From the NCBI GenBank assembly GCA_011390365.1, contig JAABSM010000041.1, positions 1-33,934 of the forward strand: a stretch of DNA of 33,934 nucleotides. Reading direction: 5' to 3'. The notes beneath the pieces are model-generated. The model saw only the letters and a program-made list of their open reading frames with translations. It had not been told where the DNA came from and made no database searches. The DNA is from Gammaproteobacteria bacterium (GTDB lineage Bacteria; Pseudomonadota; Gammaproteobacteria; Chromatiales; Chromatiaceae). A program made the position numbers and the translations under genes. Of the stretch, positions 26,214 through 33,478 are shown one piece after another; positions within the stretch are counted from its first letter, which is position 1; each line of letters starts with the position of its first letter.

Positions 26214-26299
26214 ACACAGGATTTACGGAATTGGTAATCGCATAGTAGATGTGGATGGTTGGGGAATACATTCCCTAAATTATCCTCGATTCATCATTC

Positions 26300-26447
26300 A
26301 ACCGCAGATTAACGCCGATTCACGCAGATGTTTATAAGGAGTTGAAAAGAAAGCGGAACTCACCTGCCGGGTGACTCGCCAGTAGCAGGCACTACCCGGT
26401 TTCGAAAGAAGAAATCTGCGAACATCTGCGTTCATCTGCGGTTTATA
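26300..26447. repeat. inverted repeats with nested ATCTGCG motifs
   Basis: AACCGCAG, CGATTCACGCAGATG at 26300-26330 faces AACATCTGCGTTCATCTGCG, GTTT at 26414-26444 in inverted orientation, imperfect, with about 85 bases between. The right arm repeats ATCTGCG three times. It fills the gap between the TPR and DUF2997 genes. The rest of 26166-26460 shows no gene. Confidence 0.6.
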
Positions 26448-26460
26448 GGATTATAGCACC

Positions 26461-26973
26461 TCAAGAGAGCTGGATTTGCCCGAGCAGCGGATCTTCCCGA
26501 ATCTCGCGACGGCACTCGGGCAGGCGGGCGAGGAGTTGTTTCAGGTAGCGACGGGCGAGGTCGAGTTTCTTCTGGGATGCGCAGAGGCGGGCGATATCGA
26601 AGTAGCTCTCCTTGTCGTTCGGGTGCACCCGGATGGCGTTGAGAAAGGCGTCCGACGCGGCTTGGGTATCGCCCTTTTCCTGATAGGCGTAGCCAAGGGC
26701 GTTGTACCCGTTGAAGGCGGTTTCGTCGATTTCGATAGCCTCTTGCAGCAGGGAGATGCGGGCGTCCGCGTCTCGTACTCCGTAGCTGGCGATAATCCGT
26801 TGCATCGCCTTCTGGGTGCGATGGTGGGCATGGCGGATCTCCTCCATGACCTGGTCGAATTCGCGGCGGGTATGGCGCAGACTCCGCCACTCGAAGAAGG
26901 CGAACATGGCGAAGGCGATGCCGATTGCGGCGACCAGCACGGCAAGCGCTGAGAGGAGTTGTTCGCAGGTCAT
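26461..26973 (-). CDS. membrane-anchored TPR protein
   Basis: A 170-residue protein. A single N-terminal transmembrane helix (about 8-28, LSALAVLVAAIGIAFAMFAF) is followed by a basic/coiled-coil linker and then TPR units from about 80: AFNGYNALGYAYQEKGDTQA, ASDAFLNAIRVHPND and YFDIARLCASQKKLDLA. The start at 26973 has a strong GGAGG; a longer open frame upstream lacks one. TPRs mediate protein contacts, and the partner is unknown. It is divergent from the Ig/DUF2202 gene. Confidence 0.8.
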   Translation of the reverse strand: MTCEQLLSALAVLVAAIGIAFAMFAFFEWRSLRHTRREFDQVMEEIRHAHHRTQKAMQRIIASYGVRDADARISLLQEAIEIDETAFNGYNALGYAYQEKGDTQAASDAFLNAIRVHPNDKESYFDIARLCASQKKLDLARRYLKQLLARLPECRREIREDPLLGQIQLS

Positions 26974-27100
26974 GGCGGCCTCCTGGCTAGTAAAGCCGCG
27001 CCGAAATATCGGAAACAACCGCTCAGGCACGGTTCGCCGGAAGGCTCGACCTCCCATGTTTCCGTTACTTGCGCGCAGCTGTAGTAGCGTCACCTTAACG

Positions 27101-27112
27101 ACAAGATCTTGT
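27101..27112. promoter_or_regulatory. 12-base palindrome in a divergent intergenic region
   Basis: ACAAGATCTTGT is a perfect palindrome midway in the 351-base gap between the TPR gene and the Ig/DUF2202 gene; it may be an operator. The remainder of 26974-27242 shows no gene. Confidence 0.35.
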
Positions 27113-27242
27113 TATTCTAACGTATCCGCATGCCGGTTCAAATGCGTCGATGGCGTCGGTGATGCTGGAGGTGAAAACCCAAGATGTCGCGGCGGCGATT
27201 TTCGGCGAAGTTGCTCTGCACGGGTTGATGTTTGTCAATGAT

Positions 27243-27266
27243 GTGGGAAAACGTCCCACGTATACT
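27243..27266 (+). promoter_or_regulatory. -10 element with adjoining dyad ahead of the Ig/DUF2202 gene
   Basis: TATACT (27261-27266) is preceded at once by GTGGGA-N5-TCCCAC (27243-27259), a perfect 6-bp dyad lying in the -35/-10 spacer. No good -35 is visible at 17 bases, which fits a regulated promoter. The start codon is 59 bases downstream. Confidence 0.45.
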
Positions 27267-27324
27267 TTGGGCAACGGTGGGGAGATGGCCTCTCTGACCG
27301 CACCCAAAAAACAGGAGCAAGACG

Positions 27325-28485
27325 ATGAACAGAACGAAGCTTGGCATGGCGGTGTTGGTGCTGGGGAGCTGCGGTTGGATGACGGACTTGGCCATTGCCG
27401 CGCCCATCGGCAATTTCGAAGGGCCGCGGGAGGGCGAGGTGGTGGCCGGGGTGTTCAATATTCGCGGTTGGGTGACCGATGCCTCTCCCATCGTTCGGGT
27501 CGAGCTGGGTACCGACGCCAAGGGCTACTTTCTCGACTTGGGCTATGGCGGCTCGCGGGGCGATGTGGCCAGCGCCCATCCGCGGATCGACGGGGCGGAC
27601 AAATCCGGTTTCGCCGGCTTCTTCAACAGCCGCTATCTGCCCAATGGCCCCCTGACCCTCTATGTGCGCGCCACCAACGAGGCGGGGGAGAGCAGGGTCT
27701 TCGAGCGCAATGTGCGGGTAGGTAATACGCCGGATGACGGCCAGTTGTGGGACGAATTCGACCTCGCCGGGGCCAGCGTCAGCGTCTCCGGTGATCAACT
27801 GCTGCTGGATGATGTAACCATCAACGGGCGACGCTATAACGGTGTGAATCTGGTCTATGATCCGTTTACCAGCGCCTACCGGATCGCCTATTTCGCCGCT
27901 GACCTGGACAAGGACGGCGTCCCTGACGACTCCGGGGCAATCATCCCCGACGGCGCCCTGGATGAGACGGAGATCGCTACCCTGCGCTTCATGCGGGAGG
28001 AGGAGAAGGTGGCGCGGGATGTCTATCTGACCCTCGCCGGCGTCTGGGGCCATTCGACCTTCGTCAATATCGCCTCATCCGAGCAGAGCCACATGGACGC
28101 CATGGCGCTGCTGCTCGACCAGTATGGCATAGAAGATCCGGTCGCAAGCGATGAGCTGGGGGTCTTTCAGGATGCGGACTTGCAACAATTGCATGATGAC
28201 CTGATCGCCCGGGGCGGGCAGTCCCTGCTCGATGCGCTGCATGTCGGCGCGCTGATCGAAGAGGTGGATATCGCCGATCTGGTACAGGCCATTGATACCA
28301 CCGATGAGGGGGATATCATCACCGCCTATGAAAACCTGTTGCGCGGCTCCTACAACCACCTGCGCGCCTTCGTCTCCGCCATCGAACAGCTGGGCGCAAG
28401 CTATCAGGCCCAGCTTCTTGACGAGGCGGAGGTGGCCGAGATCCTGGCCAGCGGCAATGGCCGCGGCGGCGGGAGGCCCTGGTAG
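27325..28485 (+). CDS. secreted Ig-like plus DUF2202 (ferritin-like) protein
   Basis: A 386-residue exported protein. A signal peptide (about 1-26, ending AIA-AP) is followed by an Ig-like beta domain (about 28-135, GPREGEVVAGVFNIRGWV). A linker (about 140-190) leads to an Asp-rich calcium-loop-like motif, DLDKDGVPDD (193-202). The DUF2202 helical domain runs from 215 to about 375. The last carries ferritin-like ligand candidates: E225-E227 in MREEEKVARDVY, E253 and H256 in SSEQSHMDAM, E312/E313, and E336 with H345 in YENLLRGSYNHLRAF. DUF2202 belongs to the ferritin-like fold and its function is not established. GGAGCAAGACG is the ribosome-binding site. Fusion with an Ig domain suggests surface or periplasmic attachment (inference). 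Confidence 0.82.
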   Translation: MNRTKLGMAVLVLGSCGWMTDLAIAAPIGNFEGPREGEVVAGVFNIRGWVTDASPIVRVELGTDAKGYFLDLGYGGSRGDVASAHPRIDGADKSGFAGFFNSRYLPNGPLTLYVRATNEAGESRVFERNVRVGNTPDDGQLWDEFDLAGASVSVSGDQLLLDDVTINGRRYNGVNLVYDPFTSAYRIAYFAADLDKDGVPDDSGAIIPDGALDETEIATLRFMREEEKVARDVYLTLAGVWGHSTFVNIASSEQSHMDAMALLLDQYGIEDPVASDELGVFQDADLQQLHDDLIARGGQSLLDALHVGALIEEVDIADLVQAIDTTDEGDIITAYENLLRGSYNHLRAFVSAIEQLGASYQAQLLDEAEVAEILASGNGRGGGRPW

Positions 28486-28707
28486 AGCGCCGGCGATTGG
28501 CGACCGATAGTCTGGGTCTATCCGTCAGGCGGGGTTGCATTGCCAGAAAATTAATGAATCGGAGCGGGAAAAGGGTTATTCTCGCCTGACCCCGCAACTC
28601 GAAACACAACCACAGGCCGCAGTAGCCCGCGAGGAGAGGGTGATCGCCGCATCACCCGGAACCCGCGGCGGCGGGGGCGATTCATGTCATTGTAAGGAGG
28701 ATTCACC

Positions 28708-29841
28708 ATGAAACGAGCCCTGTTCGCGATCCTGCTGATCGCAGCCCCCCTCACTACCCTTGCCGCCGACCTGGTTAATGGCGAACGCATCAATCGCAAC
28801 TGCGCCCTGTGCCATGGGATCTATGGCCAGGGTACCCCCGGACGGCTGTCGCCGCGTCTCGCCGGCATGCCCAAGGAGTACCTGTTCAAGGCGACCAAGG
28901 AGTACAAGGAGGGCAAGCGGATCAACCCGCTGATGGTGGAGATCTCGGGCCTGTACCAGATGTCGGATCGGGATATCGAGGATGTCTCCGCCTATCTGGA
29001 GAGCCTCGACCTCTCACCGTTCCAGCGCTTCAATGTGCGTCACCATCTGGCGGCGGATCTCGAAAAAGGTGATGAGCTCTATAACGAGGAGTGTCGCCTG
29101 TGTCATGCACGGGATGGCTATGGCAACCCCAAAAAGGATGCGCCGCCGCTGGCCGGCCAGCACGGCGAGTACTTGTTCCAGTCGATGAAGATGTTTCAGG
29201 CCAAGGTGCGGGTTCACGATAACGATCCCGCGGATGACAGCTTCGATACCTATACCGACAAGGAGCTCTATGACATGGTGGCCTTTATCACCACCCTGGA
29301 CGACCCCAGGATCGACGACACCGTTCGTTTCAGCCCGGCCAGTTTCCGTCCCCTGCATCCCGCCGCGCCAATTCCCATGGCGGCGACGGCCCCGCCCAAG
29401 CGAGCGGTACCCGGTTTGCGCATTACCGATATCACCCAGACCGTGGCCCAGATGGAGCTGAAGTCCGGCGTCTCCGTCGACGATGCGATTCAGGCGATGC
29501 GTTCCAAGGCGATCGATCTCAACCTCAAGCTGGTTGGCGAGCAGCACGTCTCCAGGGAGCTGAAAAACCGCGGCGTGGATTCTCCCTACCTGAGCATCTT
29601 CCAGTTCTGCAATCCGATGGACGCCAAGGTGATGGTGGTCAACAACCCCATCTTCTCCAGCTACATGCCTTGCCGCATCTCCATGGTGGAGGATCAACAG
29701 GGCAAGATGTGGCTGATGATGCTCAACCTGGACATGCTCATCAACAGTCAGTTGTTGGCGCCTGAGGTGGTGGATACCGCCATTCGCGTCAATCAGCAGA
29801 TGCTGGAGATCATGGTCGCCGGGGCGACCGGCGAGTTCTGA
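28708..29841 (+). CDS. two-haem cytochrome c fused to a DUF302 domain
   Basis: A 377-residue periplasmic protein. A signal peptide (about 1-20, LFAILLIAAPLTTLAA) is followed by two cytochrome c domains with CALCH (32-36) and CRLCH (129-133), each followed by a possible axial Met (around M76 and around M160-M162). A Pro/Ala linker (about 208-235) leads to a C-terminal DUF302 domain (about 250-350, SVDDAIQAMRSKAIDLNLKL, IFQFCNPMDAKVM, MPCRISMVED). The cytochrome half resembles the c4/c553 class. DUF302 proteins are frequent in sulfur and iron oxidisers but have no proven function. AAGGAGG precedes the start. The preceding gene is the Ig/DUF2202 protein 222 bases upstream and the next is a small lipoprotein. 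Confidence 0.88.
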   Translation: MKRALFAILLIAAPLTTLAADLVNGERINRNCALCHGIYGQGTPGRLSPRLAGMPKEYLFKATKEYKEGKRINPLMVEISGLYQMSDRDIEDVSAYLESLDLSPFQRFNVRHHLAADLEKGDELYNEECRLCHARDGYGNPKKDAPPLAGQHGEYLFQSMKMFQAKVRVHDNDPADDSFDTYTDKELYDMVAFITTLDDPRIDDTVRFSPASFRPLHPAAPIPMAATAPPKRAVPGLRITDITQTVAQMELKSGVSVDDAIQAMRSKAIDLNLKLVGEQHVSRELKNRGVDSPYLSIFQFCNPMDAKVMVVNNPIFSSYMPCRISMVEDQQGKMWLMMLNLDMLINSQLLAPEVVDTAIRVNQQMLEIMVAGATGEF

Positions 29842-29987
29842 GGATCGCCGCCGATCGGGTGGGCGGGAGGCAAACCCGATCTCCCCAGCCACGGAGGGCG
29901 TCCCTGCCAGTGGGTGTCGTATTTCCATGTGCGACATGATGGCCTTATCTGGTCTTGCGGAAGATGTTCGCAACCAAGGAGTCTGGA

Positions 29988-30173
29988 ATGAAATACTATC
30001 GCCATGTCATCTTTCCGCTTTTCGCGATGCTGCTTGCCGCCTGCTCCGAGCAGCCCTCTGATGAGCACGTATTACAGGAGAAGACGGAAGCGATGAAGCG
30101 GGCTGAGGCGGCGGCCGCGCAACTGGAGCAGGCCACCGCCGATCGCCTCAAGCAGATCGAAGGCAGGGAGTAG
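29988..30173 (+). CDS. small lipoprotein
   Basis: A 61-residue protein with a lipoprotein signal: basic MKYYRH, hydrophobic VIFPLFAMLL and lipobox LAAC with the Cys at 19. The mature part is an Ala/Glu/Lys-rich helix (about 30-60) that could coil around a partner. The ATG at 29988 was chosen over one 33 bases earlier because it starts the signal peptide; AAGGAG precedes it. It is on the same strand as the cytochrome, 146 bases downstream. Confidence 0.75.
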   Translation: MKYYRHVIFPLFAMLLAACSEQPSDEHVLQEKTEAMKRAEAAAAQLEQATADRLKQIEGRE

Positions 30174-30333
30174 CTGGCGCGCTTATCGTTACCCAGGGCG
30201 CCCTAATCGCGGTAACCCAAGCTTTGCGGGTATTGCCAACGACAGCAATCCCTCGCAGGGGCACGAAGCACGCGAAAAACCACTTCTTATAGATGTGATT
30301 TAGTGGGTTTGGGGAGGCTTTGGCGCGGCTGCA

Positions 30334-31047
30334 CTAGTTGTCCGCCATGTCCCCGGTGATCGCCTGGTACTCTTCGTGCAATGGGCGCAGAATCTCCCGC
30401 TCGCTGTCGCGCACATAGTTCTTGCGCCCGATCTTGCGAAAGGTGTTGAGGCGGTTGAGGCGGTCGTGGATCTGCAAGTAGTTCTTGTGGGTCGGGTCGG
30501 GATAACGGATGCGGTCGTTTTCCAGATAAGGCAATTGCCACTCCAGCATCTCGGGGATGAACGGGATGCCCCAATACTCGCATAATTCCCGCAAGGTCGC
30601 CTCCGGCTCGCTGGTCAGGTGGTTGTAGGTGCTGATCAGGGGGCGCTTACCAACCGCCTTCTCGACCTTGTACAGGGTATCGAAGAGATGACGGTAGGCG
30701 GTGGTGAAGAGGTCGAGATCGGTCCAGCCGAGGATCTTCCAGGCGTTGAAGGTCTCCACCGGTTCCCGTAGCAGGAAGAAGGGACGGGCGTCGATCATGC
30801 TCCGCGGGTCGGGAAAGATCGGATAGCTGCAATCGAGCTGGGTGGCGTGGCCGATGGTCTCCTTGGCGACGATATAGCGCTCTTCGCTGCGCAGTTCGAA
30901 GACGGAGTGGTCCGGATGGCCGGTAACGCGATTGCCCGCCTTGATCGGCTGATAGTGGCAGTCGATGTCACGATTCTGGGAGATGGCGTGAATCAGCGCG
31001 GTGGAACCGGCGCGACACAGGGATATGGCGAGTTTGACGGAGTTCAA
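30334..31047 (-). CDS. sulfotransferase-fold protein
   Basis: A 237-residue P-loop sulfotransferase-like enzyme. The 5'-phosphosulfate loop is at the very N-terminus (LAISLCRAGSTALIHAI), and a 3'-phosphate-binding segment FFLLREPVETFNAWKILG lies at about 88-106. These would bind PAPS, the sulfate donor, but the acceptor is unknown. It is shorter than most carbohydrate sulfotransferases (250-300). No signal peptide is present, so it is cytosolic. It lies downstream of the psd gene on the same strand with 131 bases between. It may act on a lipid or glycan head group (inference from the psd neighbour), and could equally be unlinked. Confidence 0.75.
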   Translation of the reverse strand: MNSVKLAISLCRAGSTALIHAISQNRDIDCHYQPIKAGNRVTGHPDHSVFELRSEERYIVAKETIGHATQLDCSYPIFPDPRSMIDARPFFLLREPVETFNAWKILGWTDLDLFTTAYRHLFDTLYKVEKAVGKRPLISTYNHLTSEPEATLRELCEYWGIPFIPEMLEWQLPYLENDRIRYPDPTHKNYLQIHDRLNRLNTFRKIGRKNYVRDSEREILRPLHEEYQAITGDMADN

Positions 31048-31178
31048 GGGTTTCGGAACCTTTGGTGGTTAAGGGCGCGGCCCGGATTGATGTAGCTTAA
31101 ACAATAGCAACGGGGCGGTAAAGTGGGCCGATTATCGCGGCGGAGATTTCTGGCACTGGTTCACATTTTCTTATGTCG

Positions 31179-32099
31179 CTAACCGGGTAATGCGACCATG
31201 GCGATGGGTTGGCCCATCTTGATGCGCATGCCCCGCTTGAGCGCCTTCGACCATTGACCGCGCCCCTTGGGCAGCAGCATGATCACGGTGGAGCCCATGT
31301 TGAATCGGCCCATCTCTTCCCCCCGCTTTAGCTCGACGGACATCGCCGGCGGCCCGAAGTCGGAGACCGCTACCTCCTTGGGCGTCAGATATTCACTGCC
31401 CCACACCGTCTCGATGGAGGAGACGAAGATCGCCCCCACCAGTACCACCGCGAGCGGACCGATATCGCTCTCGAACAGGCAGCAGAGTCGTTCATTGCGG
31501 GCGAACAGCTTGGGCACCGCCCGAGTCGTGGTCGGATTGACGCTGAACAGTTTGCCAGGGACGTGTACGGTACGGTGCAGGGTACCGTCTCGGGGGGTGT
31601 GAATGCGGTGATAATCCTGGGGGGACAGGTAGATGGTGATGAACTCCCCATCCTTGAACAGGGCGCTCCATTTTTCATCGCCGCCGAGCAGCTCGAACAC
31701 CGAAAAGTCGCGACCCTTGGCTTGCAGGATGCGGCCGTCGTGGATCCGGCCGAGCTGACTGACCCGGCCATCGGCGGGGCAGCAGATGGCCTTGGGGTCC
31801 GTCGCGAGCGGACGTGCATCGGGGCGCAGGGGGCGGGTGAAGAAGGCGTTGAAGCTGGGATAGGCGTCGGGATCCGGCTCCATGGCAATGCTCATGTCGA
31901 TATCGAAGCGCTTGATCGCCTGTGCGACCAGGATCTTCTTGAGTGGTTCCCACTCACTGCGGGCGATATGGTACATCGCCTTCGAGAGCAGGTGCTGAGG
32001 GATGAGGTGCTGGATCTGGACGAACAGCTTCCTGCGCAGCTTCGCGAACTTGTCGGCCGGCTTCTTGATGCCGTCCGGGGCGGTCTTGCTTGTGGTCAT
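31179..32099 (-). CDS. psd: phosphatidylserine decarboxylase proenzyme
   Basis: A 306-residue pyruvoyl enzyme converting phosphatidylserine to phosphatidylethanolamine at the inner membrane. Family residues: D110 in CCPADGRVSQLG, H164 and H167 in QDYHRIHTP, and the self-cleavage site G269-S270 in FNMGSTVIML (LGST in E. coli), where the Ser becomes the pyruvoyl group. The length fits. The ATG at 32099 starts MTTSKTAPDGIKK. No partner gene (pssA) is in the window. Confidence 0.95.
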   Translation of the reverse strand: MTTSKTAPDGIKKPADKFAKLRRKLFVQIQHLIPQHLLSKAMYHIARSEWEPLKKILVAQAIKRFDIDMSIAMEPDPDAYPSFNAFFTRPLRPDARPLATDPKAICCPADGRVSQLGRIHDGRILQAKGRDFSVFELLGGDEKWSALFKDGEFITIYLSPQDYHRIHTPRDGTLHRTVHVPGKLFSVNPTTTRAVPKLFARNERLCCLFESDIGPLAVVLVGAIFVSSIETVWGSEYLTPKEVAVSDFGPPAMSVELKRGEEMGRFNMGSTVIMLLPKGRGQWSKALKRGMRIKMGQPIAMVALPG

Positions 32100-32242
32100 G
32101 GCACTATCCCTGATGTTGTGTCGATTCCGTTGCTATTTGCGGGTGGCAAGGCGTCAATGGCAGGATCGCGCCTGGGCATGCGCCGTGTGATCTACAGGAT
32201 ACGCGAGTTTGGCGCTGGGCGAGCGTGAGAGCCATCACGTTA

Positions 32243-32857
32243 TCATGTTCGGTGATTGCGGTTTTGCCGTTTCGCGGGGTGAAAGCCCTGCTCGGTTACC
32301 ACGCCATCCAGCGGGATGTCCCAGGGGCGGGTCGGCAGCTGCGCCACGCGCTGGCACGCATGGGCGATGCCGATCAGCCTGGGGCGGCGCCACAAGCGCC
32401 GCTGGCGCAGGAAGGCGAGGGTGCGGTCGTAAAAGCCGCCGCCCATGCCCAGCCGCCCGCCGTCGGCGTCGAACCCGACCAGCGGCATCAGGATCAGATC
32501 CAGCCCCCATGGGGGGGTGAGACCGCGGTGGCGGGGATCCGGTTCCCGGATGCGAAAGCGGTTATGCAGCAGGGCATCGCCCGGACGATATTCGCAAAAG
32601 TGTAGCCGATTGTCGCCGATCTTGCGCAGTACCGGGAGATAGGAGCGTTTTCGATAGCGTCGCAGGCGAGCCATCAGCGGGGCCGTAGCCGGTTCGCCGT
32701 CGCTGTCCAGGTAGAGCGCGACGCGTCTGGCATTGCGAAACGGGCCGAGACCGGCAAGGCGGCGGGCGATGGCCTGAGCATGGCGTCGCTGTTGACGGCG
32801 GCTGAGGCCGCGTCTGCGTCGGCGGAGTTCGCGACGGAGTTGCGCGGGGGTATTCAC
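32243..32857 (-). CDS. 5-formyltetrahydrofolate cyclo-ligase
   Basis: A 204-residue enzyme that converts 5-formyl-THF to 5,10-methenyl-THF at the cost of ATP. The signature PLVGFDADGGRLGMGGGFYD is intact near residues 125-144, and the basic N-terminal helix (LRRELRRRRRGLSRRQQ) is typical. The C-terminus is slightly extended. In E. coli the homologue ygfA/fau lies directly after the 6S RNA gene, and the same arrangement is seen here: the 6S RNA ends about 100 bases upstream on the same strand, and the two may be cotranscribed. Confidence 0.93.
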   Translation of the reverse strand: MNTPAQLRRELRRRRRGLSRRQQRRHAQAIARRLAGLGPFRNARRVALYLDSDGEPATAPLMARLRRYRKRSYLPVLRKIGDNRLHFCEYRPGDALLHNRFRIREPDPRHRGLTPPWGLDLILMPLVGFDADGGRLGMGGGFYDRTLAFLRQRRLWRRPRLIGIAHACQRVAQLPTRPWDIPLDGVVTEQGFHPAKRQNRNHRT

Positions 32858-32959
32858 GGATCGGTCGCTGGTTGCGTGAGAGATCTCATGGGAAATCTGG
32901 CGCGGTCATGCGCGTCTGACCATGGTCGGATTGACCGGGTCCGGCCGCGGCCTTGATGA

Positions 32960-33146
32960 GGACACCCCCCGCATCTGCCGTCGCCAACCATTGTTCTTGA
33001 ACCAGTAGGTTCAAGTGGGGACATCCGTCAACCTTCAGGCTTTCCGCTCGCGGCGGACATGCACACCGGCATCGACTTCATGCCCCCTGGGCATGGATTA
33101 GGCTCAAGAAAATACCCGGCGGCTAACGTACAGCGCAGGAGATGTT
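32960..33146 (-). ncRNA. ssrS: 6S RNA
   Basis: The roughly 187-base region matches E. coli 6S RNA in order and in conserved blocks. The 5' closing stem ACATCTCCTGC pairs fully, with wobbles, with GCGGGGGGTGT at the 3' end. TTGAGCCTAAT corresponds to CTGAGCCGATAT, and AAGCCTGAAGG to AAGCCTTAAAA. The hairpin TTGAACCTACTGGTTCAA is the conserved 3' arm, followed by GGCGACGGCAGATG (GGCGGCATCT). It binds sigma70-RNA polymerase as an open-promoter mimic in stationary phase. TAGTGT just upstream may be the -10, with TTGAAT 19 bases before it. Ends are good to a few bases. It lies directly upstream of the cyclo-ligase gene, as in E. coli. Confidence 0.85.
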
Positions 33147-33318
33147 GGTTACACTAGACCAGATCGCGGCGAAGAATTCAAGCGGTTGATGCATGCGGGC
33201 CGCTGCTTGTGGAGATTGCTTGCGCGGCGTCAAACAATCTCGCTGCGACGCTTGCGCGGAACGAAAAGATACTGGCCACGAAGATACCTCGAAAAGCACG
33301 TTGATAAAAAGAGCTTGC

Positions 33319-33371
33319 CTTCGGGAAAGTTTCCGACTAATTTACTCAGTAATCTCTTCGGTTTCCGATTA
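33319..33371 (+). promoter_or_regulatory. paired GTTTCCGA boxes upstream of dsrA
   Basis: GTTTCCGA occurs at 33329-33336 and 33361-33368, 32 bases apart, or about three helical turns. Each is part of a dyad: near-palindrome TCGGGAAAGTTTCCGA (33321-33336) and CCGATTATCGG (33365-33375). They lie about 110-150 bases before the dsrA start and may be regulator sites. A weak -35/-10 pair (TTGGTC, 17 bases, TTTACA) is at about 33407-33435. The rest of 33147-33478 has no convincing gene. Confidence 0.4.
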
Positions 33372-33478
33372 TCGGCCCACGAAGAGTCCGCCAAACAAAT
33401 TGGAATTGGTCCAAGACCTGATCGTGATTTTACACCCCTCAGGTTTACCACGTCCCGCTGAATGTTAGGAGAAGTAAC

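Noticed and set aside
33186-33468. Two overlapping 91-codon frames in front of dsrA
   Set aside because: No Shine-Dalgarno, no family, mutually overlapping in different frames in the dsrA leader and upstream of 6S RNA.
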